NCBI GenBank assembly: GCA_022560025.1
Contig: JAFISE010000098.1
Location: forward strand, 1-64,000
Direction: 5' to 3'
Source: Stagonosporopsis chrysanthemi
Taxonomy: Eukaryota > Ascomycota > Dothideomycetes > Pleosporales > Didymellaceae
Length of the DNA: 64,000 nt
Shown here: positions 10,101-21,349 of the stretch, piece by piece
Numbering within the stretch: position 1 is the first letter of the stretch
How the letters are laid out: each line of letters starts with the position of its first letter
Translations under genes and position numbers: made by a program
The notes under the pieces: model-generated
What the model was told of the DNA's origin: nothing
Databases searched by the model: none
The model's input: only the letters and a program-made list of their open reading frames with translations

Positions 10101-13100
10101 CTAGTAAACCTCGAGAACGTAACGACCCTCATCCTTCAGTGTCTCGATTTCCCTCCTGCTGTTGACCTTCTTGGCCTCGGGGTTCTTCAACTTGTGGTCA
10201 GTCTCGATGGCCTCCTGCAGCACCTCGGTAACATCTGGTACAGGCCAGGTGGGACCGCAAAGGTAGAAGCTACCCTCCTTCTCGAGGTACGAGCGGCGGA
10301 TGTCGCTGAGAGTTTGTCTCATGCGGTCCTGGATATAAATCTTCTGAGGCTGGTCACGCGAGAAGGCACGGCCAAGCAGCGTGATGATGCCGGCGTCCTG
10401 GTACGCTTCCCACTCCTCACCGTACAGGTACTCCTCGCGCTGGTGACGCGATCCCATGTACAAGAGAACCTCGCCGATCTCCTCACCACGCTGCTTCTGG
10501 TAGGCGCGCTCCTGGACGAAGGCACGGAATGGAGCAAGACCGGTACCAAGACCGGCCATGATGATGGGAGCAGTGGTCTTGGGGGGAAGCTTCATGACGG
10601 AGGGCTTGACGGAAACAGTGACGGGGCTGCCGACCTTCAGGCCGTTGAGGTAGCGAGTAGCCTGACCGAAGCGGTCGCGGCCCTTAGGGTCGACCCAGTT
10701 GACTGTGACGATGCAAAGGGAGACAGAGTTAGGAGTGACGTGCTGCGAGGAGGCAATGGAGTACTCGCGGCGTTTCATGGGGGCGACAATGCGGACAATG
10801 TCGTGGAACGAGGGGTGGGCAGATGGGAACTCGAGCAAGAGGTCGGCATAGGTGAGAGTGTCAACCTCTGCACGGCGCTTGAACTCAGAAGCACCGTCAG
10901 GAGTGCAGAGAGTCTGAAGAGCAAGCTTCTCCTGCTCATCGCTGGCGAAATCGCCAAGGTCCTCGTAGAACTTCTTTCCGGGGCGACCGAAAATGTCGAC
11001 GTTCTGGAGCAGGGACTGATACACAGTTCGGTTGACGAGGACATTGGGGTCTTCGCGGGAAGGCACCTCAACGACTTCGTCAGGGTTGAGACCGTACCAC
11101 TTGATGAACTGCTCGACCTCGGCCTTGTCGTTCTCGCCATGAATACCAAGAGCCTCACCAATGGCGTAGGTAACACCAGTGTTGCCAAGATCAAACTCAA
11201 TATGGAAGATGTTGCGGTCGTAGTTCTCGGGGGTGAGGCGGCGCTTCTCCTTGACAGTAACAACAGAAGTCTTGACACCCAATTCAGGGCGGAGGACAGT
11301 TTGAGCGCCATAGGCCTCCTTAAAGGCAAGACCCTTGGCGGCAATTTTCCAGTCTTTCAGAAGTGTCGGGGGCTCGGCCTCAGTGCGGTCGAACGGCGCA
11401 AAGCTGTTCACATTGATGTCGGCGGGCAGACGAATGGGCTGCACATCCTCCTCAACAGTACCCCATGCAGCGGGAACCTCGACCTCGCGGAGAGCGGTCT
11501 CCAGCTGCTGGACGATCTTCTCGCAGATTTGCTCGGTGCCGTTGATGGCAGCCAGCTTGGAGATATGGGAGCTGAGCAAATCAGGACGAGCGACCTTTAA
11601 GAAACCCAACTGGCAAAGGCAGGTCGTGAGAGTAGCCTCTTCGGCCACGGTCTCTGACTGAGTCGGGTCCATGACGAACAGAGAGATATCCTTCTCAACC
11701 AAAGCCTTGCGGAAAGCGGGCGACAGCTTCTTCTCGAGATCTTCGTCCTTGACACCAGGGAGTTGGATGATGATGGAACCATCAGCCTTGACGCTGTTGA
11801 GAACATCGAAAGCACCGAGGATCGAGACATCGCCAACGGCCACAACGTCGGCCTGCTCAACCGGGTAAGGTGCCTCAATGGTGTAGTCGGCATTGCGAAT
11901 GTCGACTCGTGTAACACCACCACAGGCCAGGTTGTCGTGGCCCTCGCGAACAAAGACATTCTTGGAAGAGTCGGACGACAGAAGCTTACCAACGACGGCA
12001 GGAGCTGTGGCAGCGGGGGACTCGTCGAGGTCCCAGAAGGTGTACTGCTTGACGTCGGCAGTGTTGAGAATGTCGACATAAGAACGCGACTCCTCACCGG
12101 CCTTCTTCTCACTGTAGATCTGACGGAAAACGTCAAGAACATTGCTAGGTGTCCAGACCTGTTCGCGAGAGTACTTGACGTCAGAAACCTCAACGTTCCT
12201 GTCGAAAGCGAACTGGATCGCCGCCAGAACGTCGGAGTACAGACGCGAATACTCCGCGGTATCGAGAACAGCAGCCTCATCTTTGACCTGTCCAAGAACA
12301 GCAATGCGCTGAGCGCTCTTGGGGAGAACTTCCAAGAAAGCCTCCTCAACGAAGGGCCTGTAGACGCGGACGTTGATGACACCGACCTTGTCGCCATCCT
12401 TGGAAAGCGCATTGGCGACCTGAGCGGTCAGAGATGCCTCAACGGTACCAAAGACAACGAGAACGCTCTCAGGCTCCTCGTGACCGTAGTAGTCAAAGAG
12501 TCTGTAGTCCTCGCCGAACTCATCGTTGAAGGCTTGAAGCAGGCGAACAAGACGGCCAGCGTTGTCAGAGTGCTTCTTGTCGACCTCAGAGACAGCCTTC
12601 AGGACAGCCTGGTAACTGTTGTGCAGTCTGCTCTGGTCCAATGTGTCCACCAACCTAGCTGTCTCACGACCAACGCTGATTCCATCGTATGTGTGGATCG
12701 TAGGGATGACGCTCGAGAGGAGGGTAGCGAAGAGCGCCATGTGCTGAGTCTCGAAAACAGACGGGCTGCAGACGAGACCGAGACCGAGGTCCTCAGCAAG
12801 GGCAAGGGACGAGACATAGTCGGTGACGAGACCGGCGTCCGAGTTCGCGGAATAGTCGACGGCGGCGACGTGCGCAGTGAGGGGATTGGCAACCGAGTAG
12901 AGGAGCGAAAGCTGGTCGAGCGCTGAGCGCAGGTAGCTCAAAGTGGAAGAAGAGGCGACAATTGACTGAGGAATGTGACGCTTGCTGAGGTCGAAGTCCT
13001 TGGAGAAGAGGTATCCAAGCGCGATTGTACCGGCGCCAGTTCTTGTCTCCAACGAAGAGACACCAGTCTGGTAGCCGAAAGCATTCTTCTCGCCCTGTTG

Positions 13101-13346
13101 CTGCCAGTTCTTGATCGCCACATCAAGATCGAACGACTCAGCAGAATAAGCAAAGATCTTGTCAGACAAGGCGTACGCGACCTGCTGGACAAGGGTCTGC
13201 GCAGTCAGGTAGGTAGGTCCGCTGATCGAGCTGAGCGGCAATTGCTCTCCGAAAGGAAGGCTAGAGGACTGCTTGGTGAAGACCTTTGGCGACTCCTTCT
13301 TTTCCTCCGCGCCAGGGCCGGCGGACTGTGTCTGCTGGAAATGCAT
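10101..13346 (-). CDS. MET10: Sulfite reductase (NADPH) flavoprotein alpha subunit
   Basis: A single exon of 1081 aa, the length usual for fungal Met10. It passes electrons from NADPH through FAD to the sulfite reductase beta subunit, which reduces sulfite to sulfide for Cys and Met synthesis in the cytosol. The first 600 or so residues resemble pyruvate:ferredoxin oxidoreductase-type domains, a feature of fungal Met10. The C-terminal part is a ferredoxin-NADP reductase module, with FAD-binding RREYSIASS near 859, NADP-site GLGTGLAPFRAF near 931 and YLCGP near 1027. The ATG at 13346 is the first true ATG, and upstream in-frame codons are only TTG. No intron is needed. Identification rests on the combined domain order. 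Confidence 0.93.
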   Translation of the reverse strand: MHFQQTQSAGPGAEEKKESPKVFTKQSSSLPFGEQLPLSSISGPTYLTAQTLVQQVAYALSDKIFAYSAESFDLDVAIKNWQQQGEKNAFGYQTGVSSLETRTGAGTIALGYLFSKDFDLSKRHIPQSIVASSSTLSYLRSALDQLSLLYSVANPLTAHVAAVDYSANSDAGLVTDYVSSLALAEDLGLGLVCSPSVFETQHMALFATLLSSVIPTIHTYDGISVGRETARLVDTLDQSRLHNSYQAVLKAVSEVDKKHSDNAGRLVRLLQAFNDEFGEDYRLFDYYGHEEPESVLVVFGTVEASLTAQVANALSKDGDKVGVINVRVYRPFVEEAFLEVLPKSAQRIAVLGQVKDEAAVLDTAEYSRLYSDVLAAIQFAFDRNVEVSDVKYSREQVWTPSNVLDVFRQIYSEKKAGEESRSYVDILNTADVKQYTFWDLDESPAATAPAVVGKLLSSDSSKNVFVREGHDNLACGGVTRVDIRNADYTIEAPYPVEQADVVAVGDVSILGAFDVLNSVKADGSIIIQLPGVKDEDLEKKLSPAFRKALVEKDISLFVMDPTQSETVAEEATLTTCLCQLGFLKVARPDLLSSHISKLAAINGTEQICEKIVQQLETALREVEVPAAWGTVEEDVQPIRLPADINVNSFAPFDRTEAEPPTLLKDWKIAAKGLAFKEAYGAQTVLRPELGVKTSVVTVKEKRRLTPENYDRNIFHIEFDLGNTGVTYAIGEALGIHGENDKAEVEQFIKWYGLNPDEVVEVPSREDPNVLVNRTVYQSLLQNVDIFGRPGKKFYEDLGDFASDEQEKLALQTLCTPDGASEFKRRAEVDTLTYADLLLEFPSAHPSFHDIVRIVAPMKRREYSIASSQHVTPNSVSLCIVTVNWVDPKGRDRFGQATRYLNGLKVGSPVTVSVKPSVMKLPPKTTAPIIMAGLGTGLAPFRAFVQERAYQKQRGEEIGEVLLYMGSRHQREEYLYGEEWEAYQDAGIITLLGRAFSRDQPQKIYIQDRMRQTLSDIRRSYLEKEGSFYLCGPTWPVPDVTEVLQEAIETDHKLKNPEAKKVNSRREIETLKDEGRYVLEVY

Positions 13347-14309
13347 TCTGAGGGTGTTTGTGTGTCTCAACGAATTGATCCGTCAGGAGACCTTTGGGAC
13401 TCCCTCTAATGGTATGAGAGAAGCTGGCGCAATCCCTCTTGACCTTTCACCGTGGGGAAATGTGGGTGGAGGGAGAAAGTTCGACCCACGCCTCTATATC
13501 CAGGACGCGCCGAAATCCAGCGACATCGGCAGATGTCCAGCCGAAGAGGATTATGAATGCGTAATTGAATGCTAGCAGCATGATTGGCGGTCCTTTCAGA
13601 GTCACTCGGGCGATAGACCTTTCAAGCGCGGCTTGTCGCGTTGTTGCGTCCAGAATTATTGTTAGCGTCTAGCACGCAATCGCACGCCTCCTCGGTGATT
13701 GTGGGGAGCGCACGTTCCTCGGAGATTTGATAACGATCTGATCAATTATCGCCTCCACCTTCGCCATCACTAGAGGGCAAAGCGTCAACTGCCGCTCCTT
13801 CGTCTACATGATGCAGACCTTGAGCGTCACCGGCCTATTTCATGCTCATAGTGTCGCAGCGTGGACACCTATAAGGTAACTGATAAGCAGACGTTCAAAC
13901 CACCAGGGATAGTGCCGACTCCTCTGCACTGCTGAGTGTATACCTAGAATCCGTTACGATGTCTTTATACTGGCGACCAGTCCATGAAGGCAGTGTGCAG
14001 ATCTTTGTATGTGCGTGGGCGGACCAGCACTCTCTACTTTCGAAGCGCACACAACCATTGGGTTGCAAGCCCAGGCTGCAAGCGCTGGCATATGCACAGC
14101 TGAAAGCCATGCTCAGCCTCTTTGGCGCAATGCTTCGCCTCTTCTCGTCCTCGTCCCCATCAATTTCGTATCACGAATCCATATCTCCACTTTAATACTC
14201 ACGTCTACTTGTCGCAATAATCTCTAGTCCTGAACGGAAGTTGGTTGAAAAAGACCAAGTGCTCAACTGTCCCATCTCGCTTGGCTGAGTCGGCCTCGCA
14301 TCTACAACA
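13347..14309. other. Divergent promoter region
   Basis: About 960 nt between MET10 (minus) and the ankyrin gene (plus). It should carry both promoters. No coding frame or clear regulatory motif was recognised. Confidence 0.5.
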
Positions 14310-16838
14310 ATGGCCGAAGTCGTGGGGATATTAGCCAGTATTGCGACACTCGTTGAAGTCGCTGGAAAGACAGGACGCACCATATCACGCATACGAAAAT
14401 TACAGGCATCGCCGCCGCGCTACGTCGTAGCTGCACAGAATGAGATCGAGCATTTCACGGCGGCATTAGACCTGATCCAGGATATCCTTAGTAACGGGAT
14501 CACAGCGCCACCAGACAAAGCGACTGCAGAGCTCGCTAGGCTGCACAAGCAAGCAATGACTGCGCTTCGAGAACTGGATACGTTTCTGAAGGGAGAGGTC
14601 ATCCTAGACCAAGCCAACGGCAGTAATACCCTCAAGTTGCGCCGAAGGGCCAAGGTCAAGGAGATCTTTGGTGAAGCACAATCCGAGTTTCTTGACTTTC
14701 AGCAACAACTCATGTCGATCAAACAAAACATGCAGCTAGTACTGCACGCCTTGCAATTCCAAGCACCTCTGGGAGCATCGTTATACCTACAACGTATATC
14801 CGTCATTCATGATGGCACCACCACAACTGTCGATGCAGGAAATCGTGACTTGACGGCGGCGTGTTTGGAGAAGACCGTAGGCTCCAGCACTACTACATTG
14901 GTCGCGTCGAGATCTTCTGACACGTCTTCGACCGCATCGAAGAGCCTCGTAAAGAAAGACGATCGTGTCGTCTTCGAACTGCAAAGAGCGCCACGAGGCT
15001 GTCGGAGGCAGTGTCCCTGCCAATGTCACGTTGCCATTCAAGGAAGTACCCCCATGTGGCTGCAAGGCTTGATGGGCACCATGTTTCTTAGTCTGTCAGG
15101 TGTGCCACTAGTTAACCGGCGAGCTTGCAATTTCAAAGGCTGCAGCGGACATGGTGTGACCAACGGGGTGGCACGCTTCCAGTACACGATGCCAACATGG
15201 GCACTACCTTACGTTCTCCAGGCCACAGCCACTTGGAACACACTTGGTGGCCTGTGTGGCACCTGGACTCTGAGAATACCACGATTCATGAACAACAATC
15301 TTCTATGTCACAAATTCTGGAAATTGGCCGAGGACGGTTCTTTTGAAGATTTCCAGAAGTTGATGGCCACATCCGGAATGCGGGCGTTTGATGTATTTGA
15401 TGAGTCTTTGAGCGCCAACTCAACTTTGTTCGCGGTGAGTTCCTTGCTTGGCCTGTCATTCATCGGCTGATTTTTTCGAGCTCGCTGTGCGTTTTAGGCG
15501 GCTCGATGTGTGTAAAATGCTTATTGAAAATGGGGCTGATATTTCGTACCGCAATGCTTGCGGAGTGTAAGTACATGCTTCCGGGCCTTCGTAACGTAGT
15601 GCTAATAGTGAAATAGCTCAATGGCGGGAGTTTTCTGGATAGAGCAGCACTCGTTTCAAGAGTTCAACGAACTTGTAGATCATCCGGTACTAATCGAAGC
15701 CTATGAAGACCTCAATACGACAACTGGGCATAACTTAGTCATTGAAAATGCATTCAGTGATCTTGCTAGACATCTCATCAACAGTCCTGCGGCTATCACC
15801 CTCCGAGACGACATGGGGTTTACCTTGCTTCATTGGGCAGTAGCATGCGGGGCTATTGAGGCTCTTGACGTGCTGATCAAGGCCGGGGCGGATGTCAATG
15901 CAGTGTGCAAAAGCGGCCGAACGCCACTGATGTGGGCATTTCAACACGATAATGCGCTCGAAATCTGTCAAGGCCTCATCCATGGGGGAGCGAATGTCAA
16001 CATGACCGATCGACAAGGCTACAATGCACTGATGCGGGTGGTCAGCACTAAGCCTATCGCCGAAGAAACTTTACGTCTTCTTCTGGATGCTGGCGCTGAT
16101 GTACATTATACCAACGAGCACAATGGAACGGCTTTGGAAGAAGCGGCAGCACGCGCGTGTGCAGGAAGCCTCGAAGCCTGCAGTTTGCTCCTGGAGCGAG
16201 GTGCTTTACTTGACCGGTTCAACGCCAATGGGTTGACGCCAGTTGCACGCGCGTTAGGAGAAAATAATCACGGCGTTCTTCAATTGTTCATCGATAAAGG
16301 TGCCTCTCTGAGCACAGTTGCGGAGACTGGCGGTTGGACGATTGTACACTATGCGGCTATGTGGGCTGATGTATGTACATTGGCAATCCTGCGCGATGCG
16401 CATATTGAAGGTCTTGCCATGGACGAGGAAGCGGTCAAAAGTTACTGGGCACATTTTGACATGCGGGATGAGTACTTTCAAGGTTCTCGACGACCAGTTG
16501 AAGACGAAAGAACCGCTTTTCAGGAGTTGCTCGACAGCATCATCCCGTTGGATCCAGCCCTCGTTGTGCCCCGAGCTGAGATGGATAGAACAGTGCCGGG
16601 CGCATTCCCCTCGGATGAGAACCGCGAGGAAGGGTATGCTGGTATTTATTCAGAAGCAGATGAAGACTTCGACATGAGCGACAACGCGGATCAGGATATA
16701 AGCGAAAGCCAAGCCTTGGGAGACGATGACCATGTCTCAGAGGAAGAAGAACCTGAGCCGACCCAGGACACCGCACAATCACCGGCGAGCAGGACAACAA
16801 ACGTTGTTGATGATGAGCATTTCACAGGAGGGGGATGA
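14310..16838 (+). CDS. Helo-like N-terminal / ankyrin-repeat protein
   Basis: Three exons, 14310..15434, 15481..15566 and 15617..16838, give 810 aa. The N-terminus (MAEVVGILASIATLVEVAGK...) is the fungal Helo-like/STAND N-terminal helical domain common in NLR-like and heterokaryon-incompatibility proteins. A central Cys/His-rich segment (RRQCPCQCH, then WLQGL, then further Cys) is one I know from related fungal ankyrin proteins. The small exon 2 encodes an ankyrin unit (VCKMLIENGADISYRNACG). Exon 3 holds at least five more (for example GFTLLHWAVACGAIEALDVL). The C-terminal 120 residues are acidic and disordered. There is no NACHT or NB-ARC module between sensor and signalling parts, so it is not a canonical NLR. 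Its function in self/non-self recognition is only inferred. Both introns are supported by continuity of the ankyrin consensus. Confidence 0.83.
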
Positions 16839-16912
16839 AGGTCCCAAGTTCTAGCACAGAGTGTGCCTTTTCGATCACAGTGTCATTGTCTTGATCATAT
16901 CCCTAGATCAAC

Positions 16913-18814
16913 TCAGAGGGTAACAACAGATGCCTCCAGCACACCTTCCGGCCCAATAAGCGCCTTCGCCACATCCTCACCGACAGGTCTATCAACACCC
17001 AAAATCATAAGTGCCTCAGTCCCCTTCTTCGCCTCCGCGTCACCGTTCCTCTCCTCCTCGAACTCATCATCAAGCGGCGCCACATTCATGAAATTAATAT
17101 TCACCCCCGCTTTCCCAAGCAAGTTTCCCACAAACCCAATCTTTCCACAGGAATCGTAGTTTCTACAGATGAGCAGCGTGCCCTTGGGTACGAACTCGCC
17201 TTTGAAACGATCGAGGCGCGAAATGAAGGGCTTGTTCCCGCTCACGAATCCCTGGATTACTTGGTCTTGCTCCGGCAGTGCTTGCGACGTGCCTTGATGG
17301 GTATCTACTCGTGCAAGGTTTGTGTTGCGGCTTGCGGCCGGGCTGGTCGCGCGGGACCCGGAGCGCGCGGCGGACGTAGAGCGGCTTGCGCGGGCGCGGA
17401 GTGTGATGAAGGAAGAGTAGGGTTTGTCCTCTACGTTTTCACGGGAACGCTGCTCGTTGATCAGGATACCGCGTTCTTTGGCGAGGAGCTCAGCATTGAC
17501 AATATTGATGTTTAGGCCGTCGCTGCTGGTGATTGGAGTCAGGAGGCCTTTGACAAGGGCGGCGAAGAGTGGCTTCGTGGTGTTCAGGCTCGCCAGTTTT
17601 CCTTCATAGATTAGGTCGAAGGTCGTGCGGAAGGATTTGATGTTGGTAGAGGACCAGTGTTGGGTGTACAGAGAGCCCATCTTCTCGACTAAGCTGACGA
17701 AAGGTTGGAGTGTGCGATACTCGTCTGGCAAGATCAGAGGTGCGTTGACTGCCGAGCGTGGTAGCTCGCCAGAGAGAATGAGCACAACCTGCTCACAAAC
17801 ATCAATGGAAACGTTCTCCTGAGCTTCCTTGGTTGACGCGCCGAGATGAGGTGTTGCCACGACCTTTGGATGAGCGATGAGACGGCTTGCCGAAGAGTCG
17901 GGTTGAGGAGGTTCCGAGGTGAAGACATCGATACCAGCCCCTGCAATGGTACCAGAGTCCAATGCTTCCACAAGCGCGTCTTCGTCGATCATGCCACCGC
18001 GCGCAACATTGAGGATCCGAGCTGTAGGCTTCATTGTTGCTAATTCGGCTTTTCCAATCATGCCTTTAGTGGACGCAATGAGCGGAGTGTGCAACGTCAA
18101 GAAATCGGCCTCTTGCAATAGCTCTGCTAAGCTTGGACGTAAGGCAACCGATGCCGCTGCTGCGAGGTTGGGGTTCGCATATGGATCGTAAGCTATGAGT
18201 CGCATCCCCAGGCCGTTGGCAATCCGAGCCACAGTGAGACCGACTGCATCAATTTCTTAGCTTTGACTCTTCCATCCTTGTTCAATCCATCTTACCTTTG
18301 CCCAAACCAACAATGGCCAGGGTCTTCCCCTTTGCTTCGACGCCTGTTAACCGACTGCGTTCCCATTTCCCATTCTTGACGCTTTGCGCTGCATCGCCAA
18401 TATTGCGAGCGACAGCCATCAGAACTGTTAAGATCAGTACAAGTAGAGTTATCGTTGCATTGGGCACGAACGGGCTATGGTGTGTTCTGCGGCAGCATTG
18501 ATATTGCCAGAGGGGGAATTCACAACGATAATGCCATGTGTAGTGGCGCTCTGGACATCAACATTGTCAACACCGACACCGGCACGAGCGACGACTTTGA
18601 GTTTCTTCGCTGCATTGAGTAGGTCAGCTGTCACTTTAGTCTCAGAGCGGACAATTAGAGCTTCGTAGTCGCCAATTATATCTCGCAGCTCGTCAGGACT
18701 CAGTCCCTTCTTCTCGTGTACTTCGAACTGATCCTGCAGCAATGCTAAGCCATCAGCCGATACCTTCTCTGGTATAAGGATTTTGGGTCTTGTATGAACA
18801 GCTAGGATAGCCAT
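16913..18814 (-). CDS. D-3-phosphoglycerate dehydrogenase
   Basis: Three exons on the minus strand, 18814..18472, 18424..18296 and 18243..16913, give 600 aa. The enzyme (SerA/Ser3 family) oxidises 3-phosphoglycerate with NAD to 3-phosphohydroxypyruvate, the first step of serine synthesis. Visible features are the substrate-domain start (PKILIPEKVSADGLALL), the NAD-binding GLGKVG across the exon 2/3 junction near 153-158, the catalytic Arg in NVARGGMID near 235, and His in TPHLGAS near 287. The C-terminal half has the extra regulatory domain and a final ACT-type domain (GVNINFMNV...) for serine feedback. A Ser/Arg/Ala low-complexity insert lies at about 437-483 within the regulatory region. 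The ATG at 18814 is the first true ATG. The gene ends 74 nt from the convergent ankyrin gene. Confidence 0.92.
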
Positions 18815-19320
18815 GGTGATTGTTGAAAGTCGTGGGTGTAGTGATGATGTGGAAGAGGTCAATTTTGAGGGAAAGGGGTACCAGGGGAATCTATCCTTTT
18901 AGCTGCACTTCAAGCTACACGGAAGATTGAAGCACCGCTACCGGACGCTGCCTCCCCGTGATCCTGTTGTTTGCTGCAGCCGCTGGCCTGTATGATCAAA
19001 GGTAACCTGATGCGGCTAGAACTACCCCGCCCCCATACCCATATTCGTGGGGTAAAACAACGTGCTCATATGCTTAGCGAGATGGTGGGCTGTCTCCCGT
19101 CTGTGACGAAATCGTGAATGAGTTCAAAGTTAATTGTGTTGCAGCTTACTCATAATTGAATGTGTCGTATCTAGTGTGAAGGTCTATCTTCATGAGATCC
19201 GATCACAGTCTCGGCGACACCTTGTGCGGTGGTTGCATATACTGTGTGACTTATGAAGATTCATGTCGCCCGCTCATTGGGCGGAGGTCTGCAGCTTGCG
19301 CAGATTATTGACCACGCTGT
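18815..19320. other. Intergenic region
   Basis: About 500 nt containing the promoter of the dehydrogenase and the 3' end of the glyoxalase gene. No gene seen. Confidence 0.5.
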
Positions 19321-20569
19321 TTACCAATTGCTTCGTGTCTTGAGCTTCTCGTTCTGCACAACCTCGATCCAATAGTTGTCAGGGTCTGTACGCGCTCATT
19401 AGCTCAATTTTACGATTGCAGAACATGGTTCACGTACCTAGCACAAAAGCAATGTTCTTCATCCTGCCGTCAGTAAGTTTCTTCTTCCAGTTGACACCCT
19501 TCTCTTCGAATCGAGCGCAGGCGGCATCGAGATCATCGACCGTGATGCAGATGTGACCGAACCCTTGAGGCTCATCGTTGCCGTTGTGGTACTTGAAGTT
19601 GGCGTCCTTCTCAGTTCCATAATTCCATGTAAGTTCGAGCAAGCCCTCGCTGTCTGCCACGGGGTTTACACCGTTTGCGGTCTGCTCTGGCGCGTCTGCG
19701 CCGTATCCGAGGAAGTATAGATTGAAGCCTGCGTTGGGGCTCTCGGATGTACGCTTGAGCTTCATACCCAAGATATCCTGGTAAAAGTTGAGCGAGACGT
19801 CCTTGTCCTTGACGCGGATCATGGTGTGGTTCTGGTGCTATTAGCTGTGTTCGAAAGCAGGCACTGTGTGAACATACCATGCGGTATGTAGCTGTGTCAG
19901 TGTCCTTGACACTCTCGGTCTCCTCCAGAGGCTTTTGTCCAATAACCTCCACCCAGTAGCCATCTGGGTCGAGCACGAATGCAATGTGCCTCATGCGCCC
20001 ATCTGTAAGCTTCTTCTGAAATTTGTAACCCGCATCTTCTAGGCGCTGGCAGGCAGCCTGAAGGTTGTCGACCGAGATGCACAGGTGACCGAAGCCCTTG
20101 TAGGGTTCTGTGTTGCCATTGGTGATCTTGTAGTTCGGGTCGTCTTCGGTGCCGTAGTTGTGTGTGAGCTCGACGATGCCCTCGCGATCAGTCCAGTGAT
20201 TACCGTGAGAAACGGCTTTGGGGCTATCGTACGCGAGAAAATAGAGGTCAAACTTGGCGTCCGGGTTTTGTAGCTTGTTGAGGAGCTTCATGCCCAAAAA
20301 CTCGTAGAACTCCACACTACGCTTCGGATCCTTGATGCGAAGCCTGCAAAGTGGGTAAGCCTGTTTCTCAGCAGCCAATAGGTTGTGCAGATCAACAGCC
20401 ATGAAGGTGCTCACATCGAGTGGTTGAGCTTGTAGCTCGCCGGATTGGTAGCCATGGTCGCTAGTGCTCGGAATATCATATACGGTTTGCTGTTGATTCG
20501 GTGTGACTGCGCAGTGATTGGCAGATGTAGTCGAGGTGATTTTCGAAGTGTCTGTTGTAGAAACAACAT
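19321..20569 (-). CDS. Glyoxalase I (lactoylglutathione lyase), two domains
   Basis: Four exons on the minus strand, 20569..20415, 20343..19878, 19831..19438 and 19385..19321, give 359 aa. The enzyme converts the methylglyoxal-glutathione hemithioacetal to S-lactoylglutathione. Two homologous domains follow one another, each starting NH(S/T)M, with metal-ligand candidates His in the start motif, Glu in VELTHNYGTE or LELTWNYGTE, His in GFGHLC or GFGHIC, and Glu in YWVEV or YWIEV. This is the usual fused fungal form. Residues 1-38 before MATNPASYKLNHSM are rich in Arg/Ser/Leu without acids and look like a mitochondrial presequence (MLFLQQTLRKSPRLHL). Starting at the ATG 20455 would give a 321-aa cytosolic form. 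Both products from one gene are possible, and the 20569 start is uncertain. Confidence 0.9.
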
Positions 20570-21349
20570 CAATTGCGGATTGTAGGCAAATGGAGGGGAA
20601 GAGCTCCAGATGTCCGAAAAGATTGATGTCATCGCCCAATCAACAAACACAAATTACCCCACCGAGTCGGCTATGACAGCATGATGGGCTAGCCCAGATC
20701 CATCCGTGTAACATAAGCAAAGTTCCAGAAATGGCAGCCCCATATAACTGCACGTCGCGATGCTGTAAATTGAAGACAACTGCTGGCCAGGTTCGTAGAG
20801 TAGGGTTAAGACTAATCGTAGCACTCGTTTCGTGGAAGCCGCACGTGACGCGGGAGATTAGCAGCTTGGCCAGTGCTCTTTCCAAGATTGTGGCTGGTCA
20901 GTATCTTGAACACGACAATACCTTCTGCGTATATACACAACACCTTCCGTACTTGCAACCAGGCACCTGCTTGTACTCGTGGTCTGCGGTAGCTGCAGAT
21001 CAATTCGAGCAACTACTACGTGCGCGTCGACTTTTGTGGCTTAGAAGAGTACGCTCTGCAACCAGGTACGTGACCTCATTCGTCACAGCAACGTCCAGGT
21101 CATTGGTACCACGGCGAGCGCCGCAATATTAGCAGAACACTACTATCGCTACACCTGGGACATCGCATTCCTATTCGTTTCACCATGCCTGCACAACCAT
21201 ATACGGGCATGCGTGTGTCTGCGCATCTACAGCTTCTGACAATGGAGACAGAGCACAAAGGCCCGATGATAGACATTATTAAAGTGAGCGAATGGCTCAC
21301 TAAGAACGTCAATGAGAGGCTATACCCGCGGCTACTGTAGGTCACCTGC
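20570..21349. other. Intergenic region
   Basis: About 780 nt between divergent genes. A short frame from the ATG at 21185 ends at 21337-21339 (CTG TAG, just before the LAMTOR-like start) and shows no known domain. Promoters for both neighbours are expected here. Confidence 0.45.

Noticed and set aside
10065..11600. 511-codon plus-strand frame
   Set aside because: It is the antisense shadow of MET10. Its Leu/Val/Asp-rich composition is what results from reading a biased coding sequence backwards.
11763..12926. 387-codon plus-strand frame
   Set aside because: Second antisense shadow of MET10, with the same composition bias and no motif.
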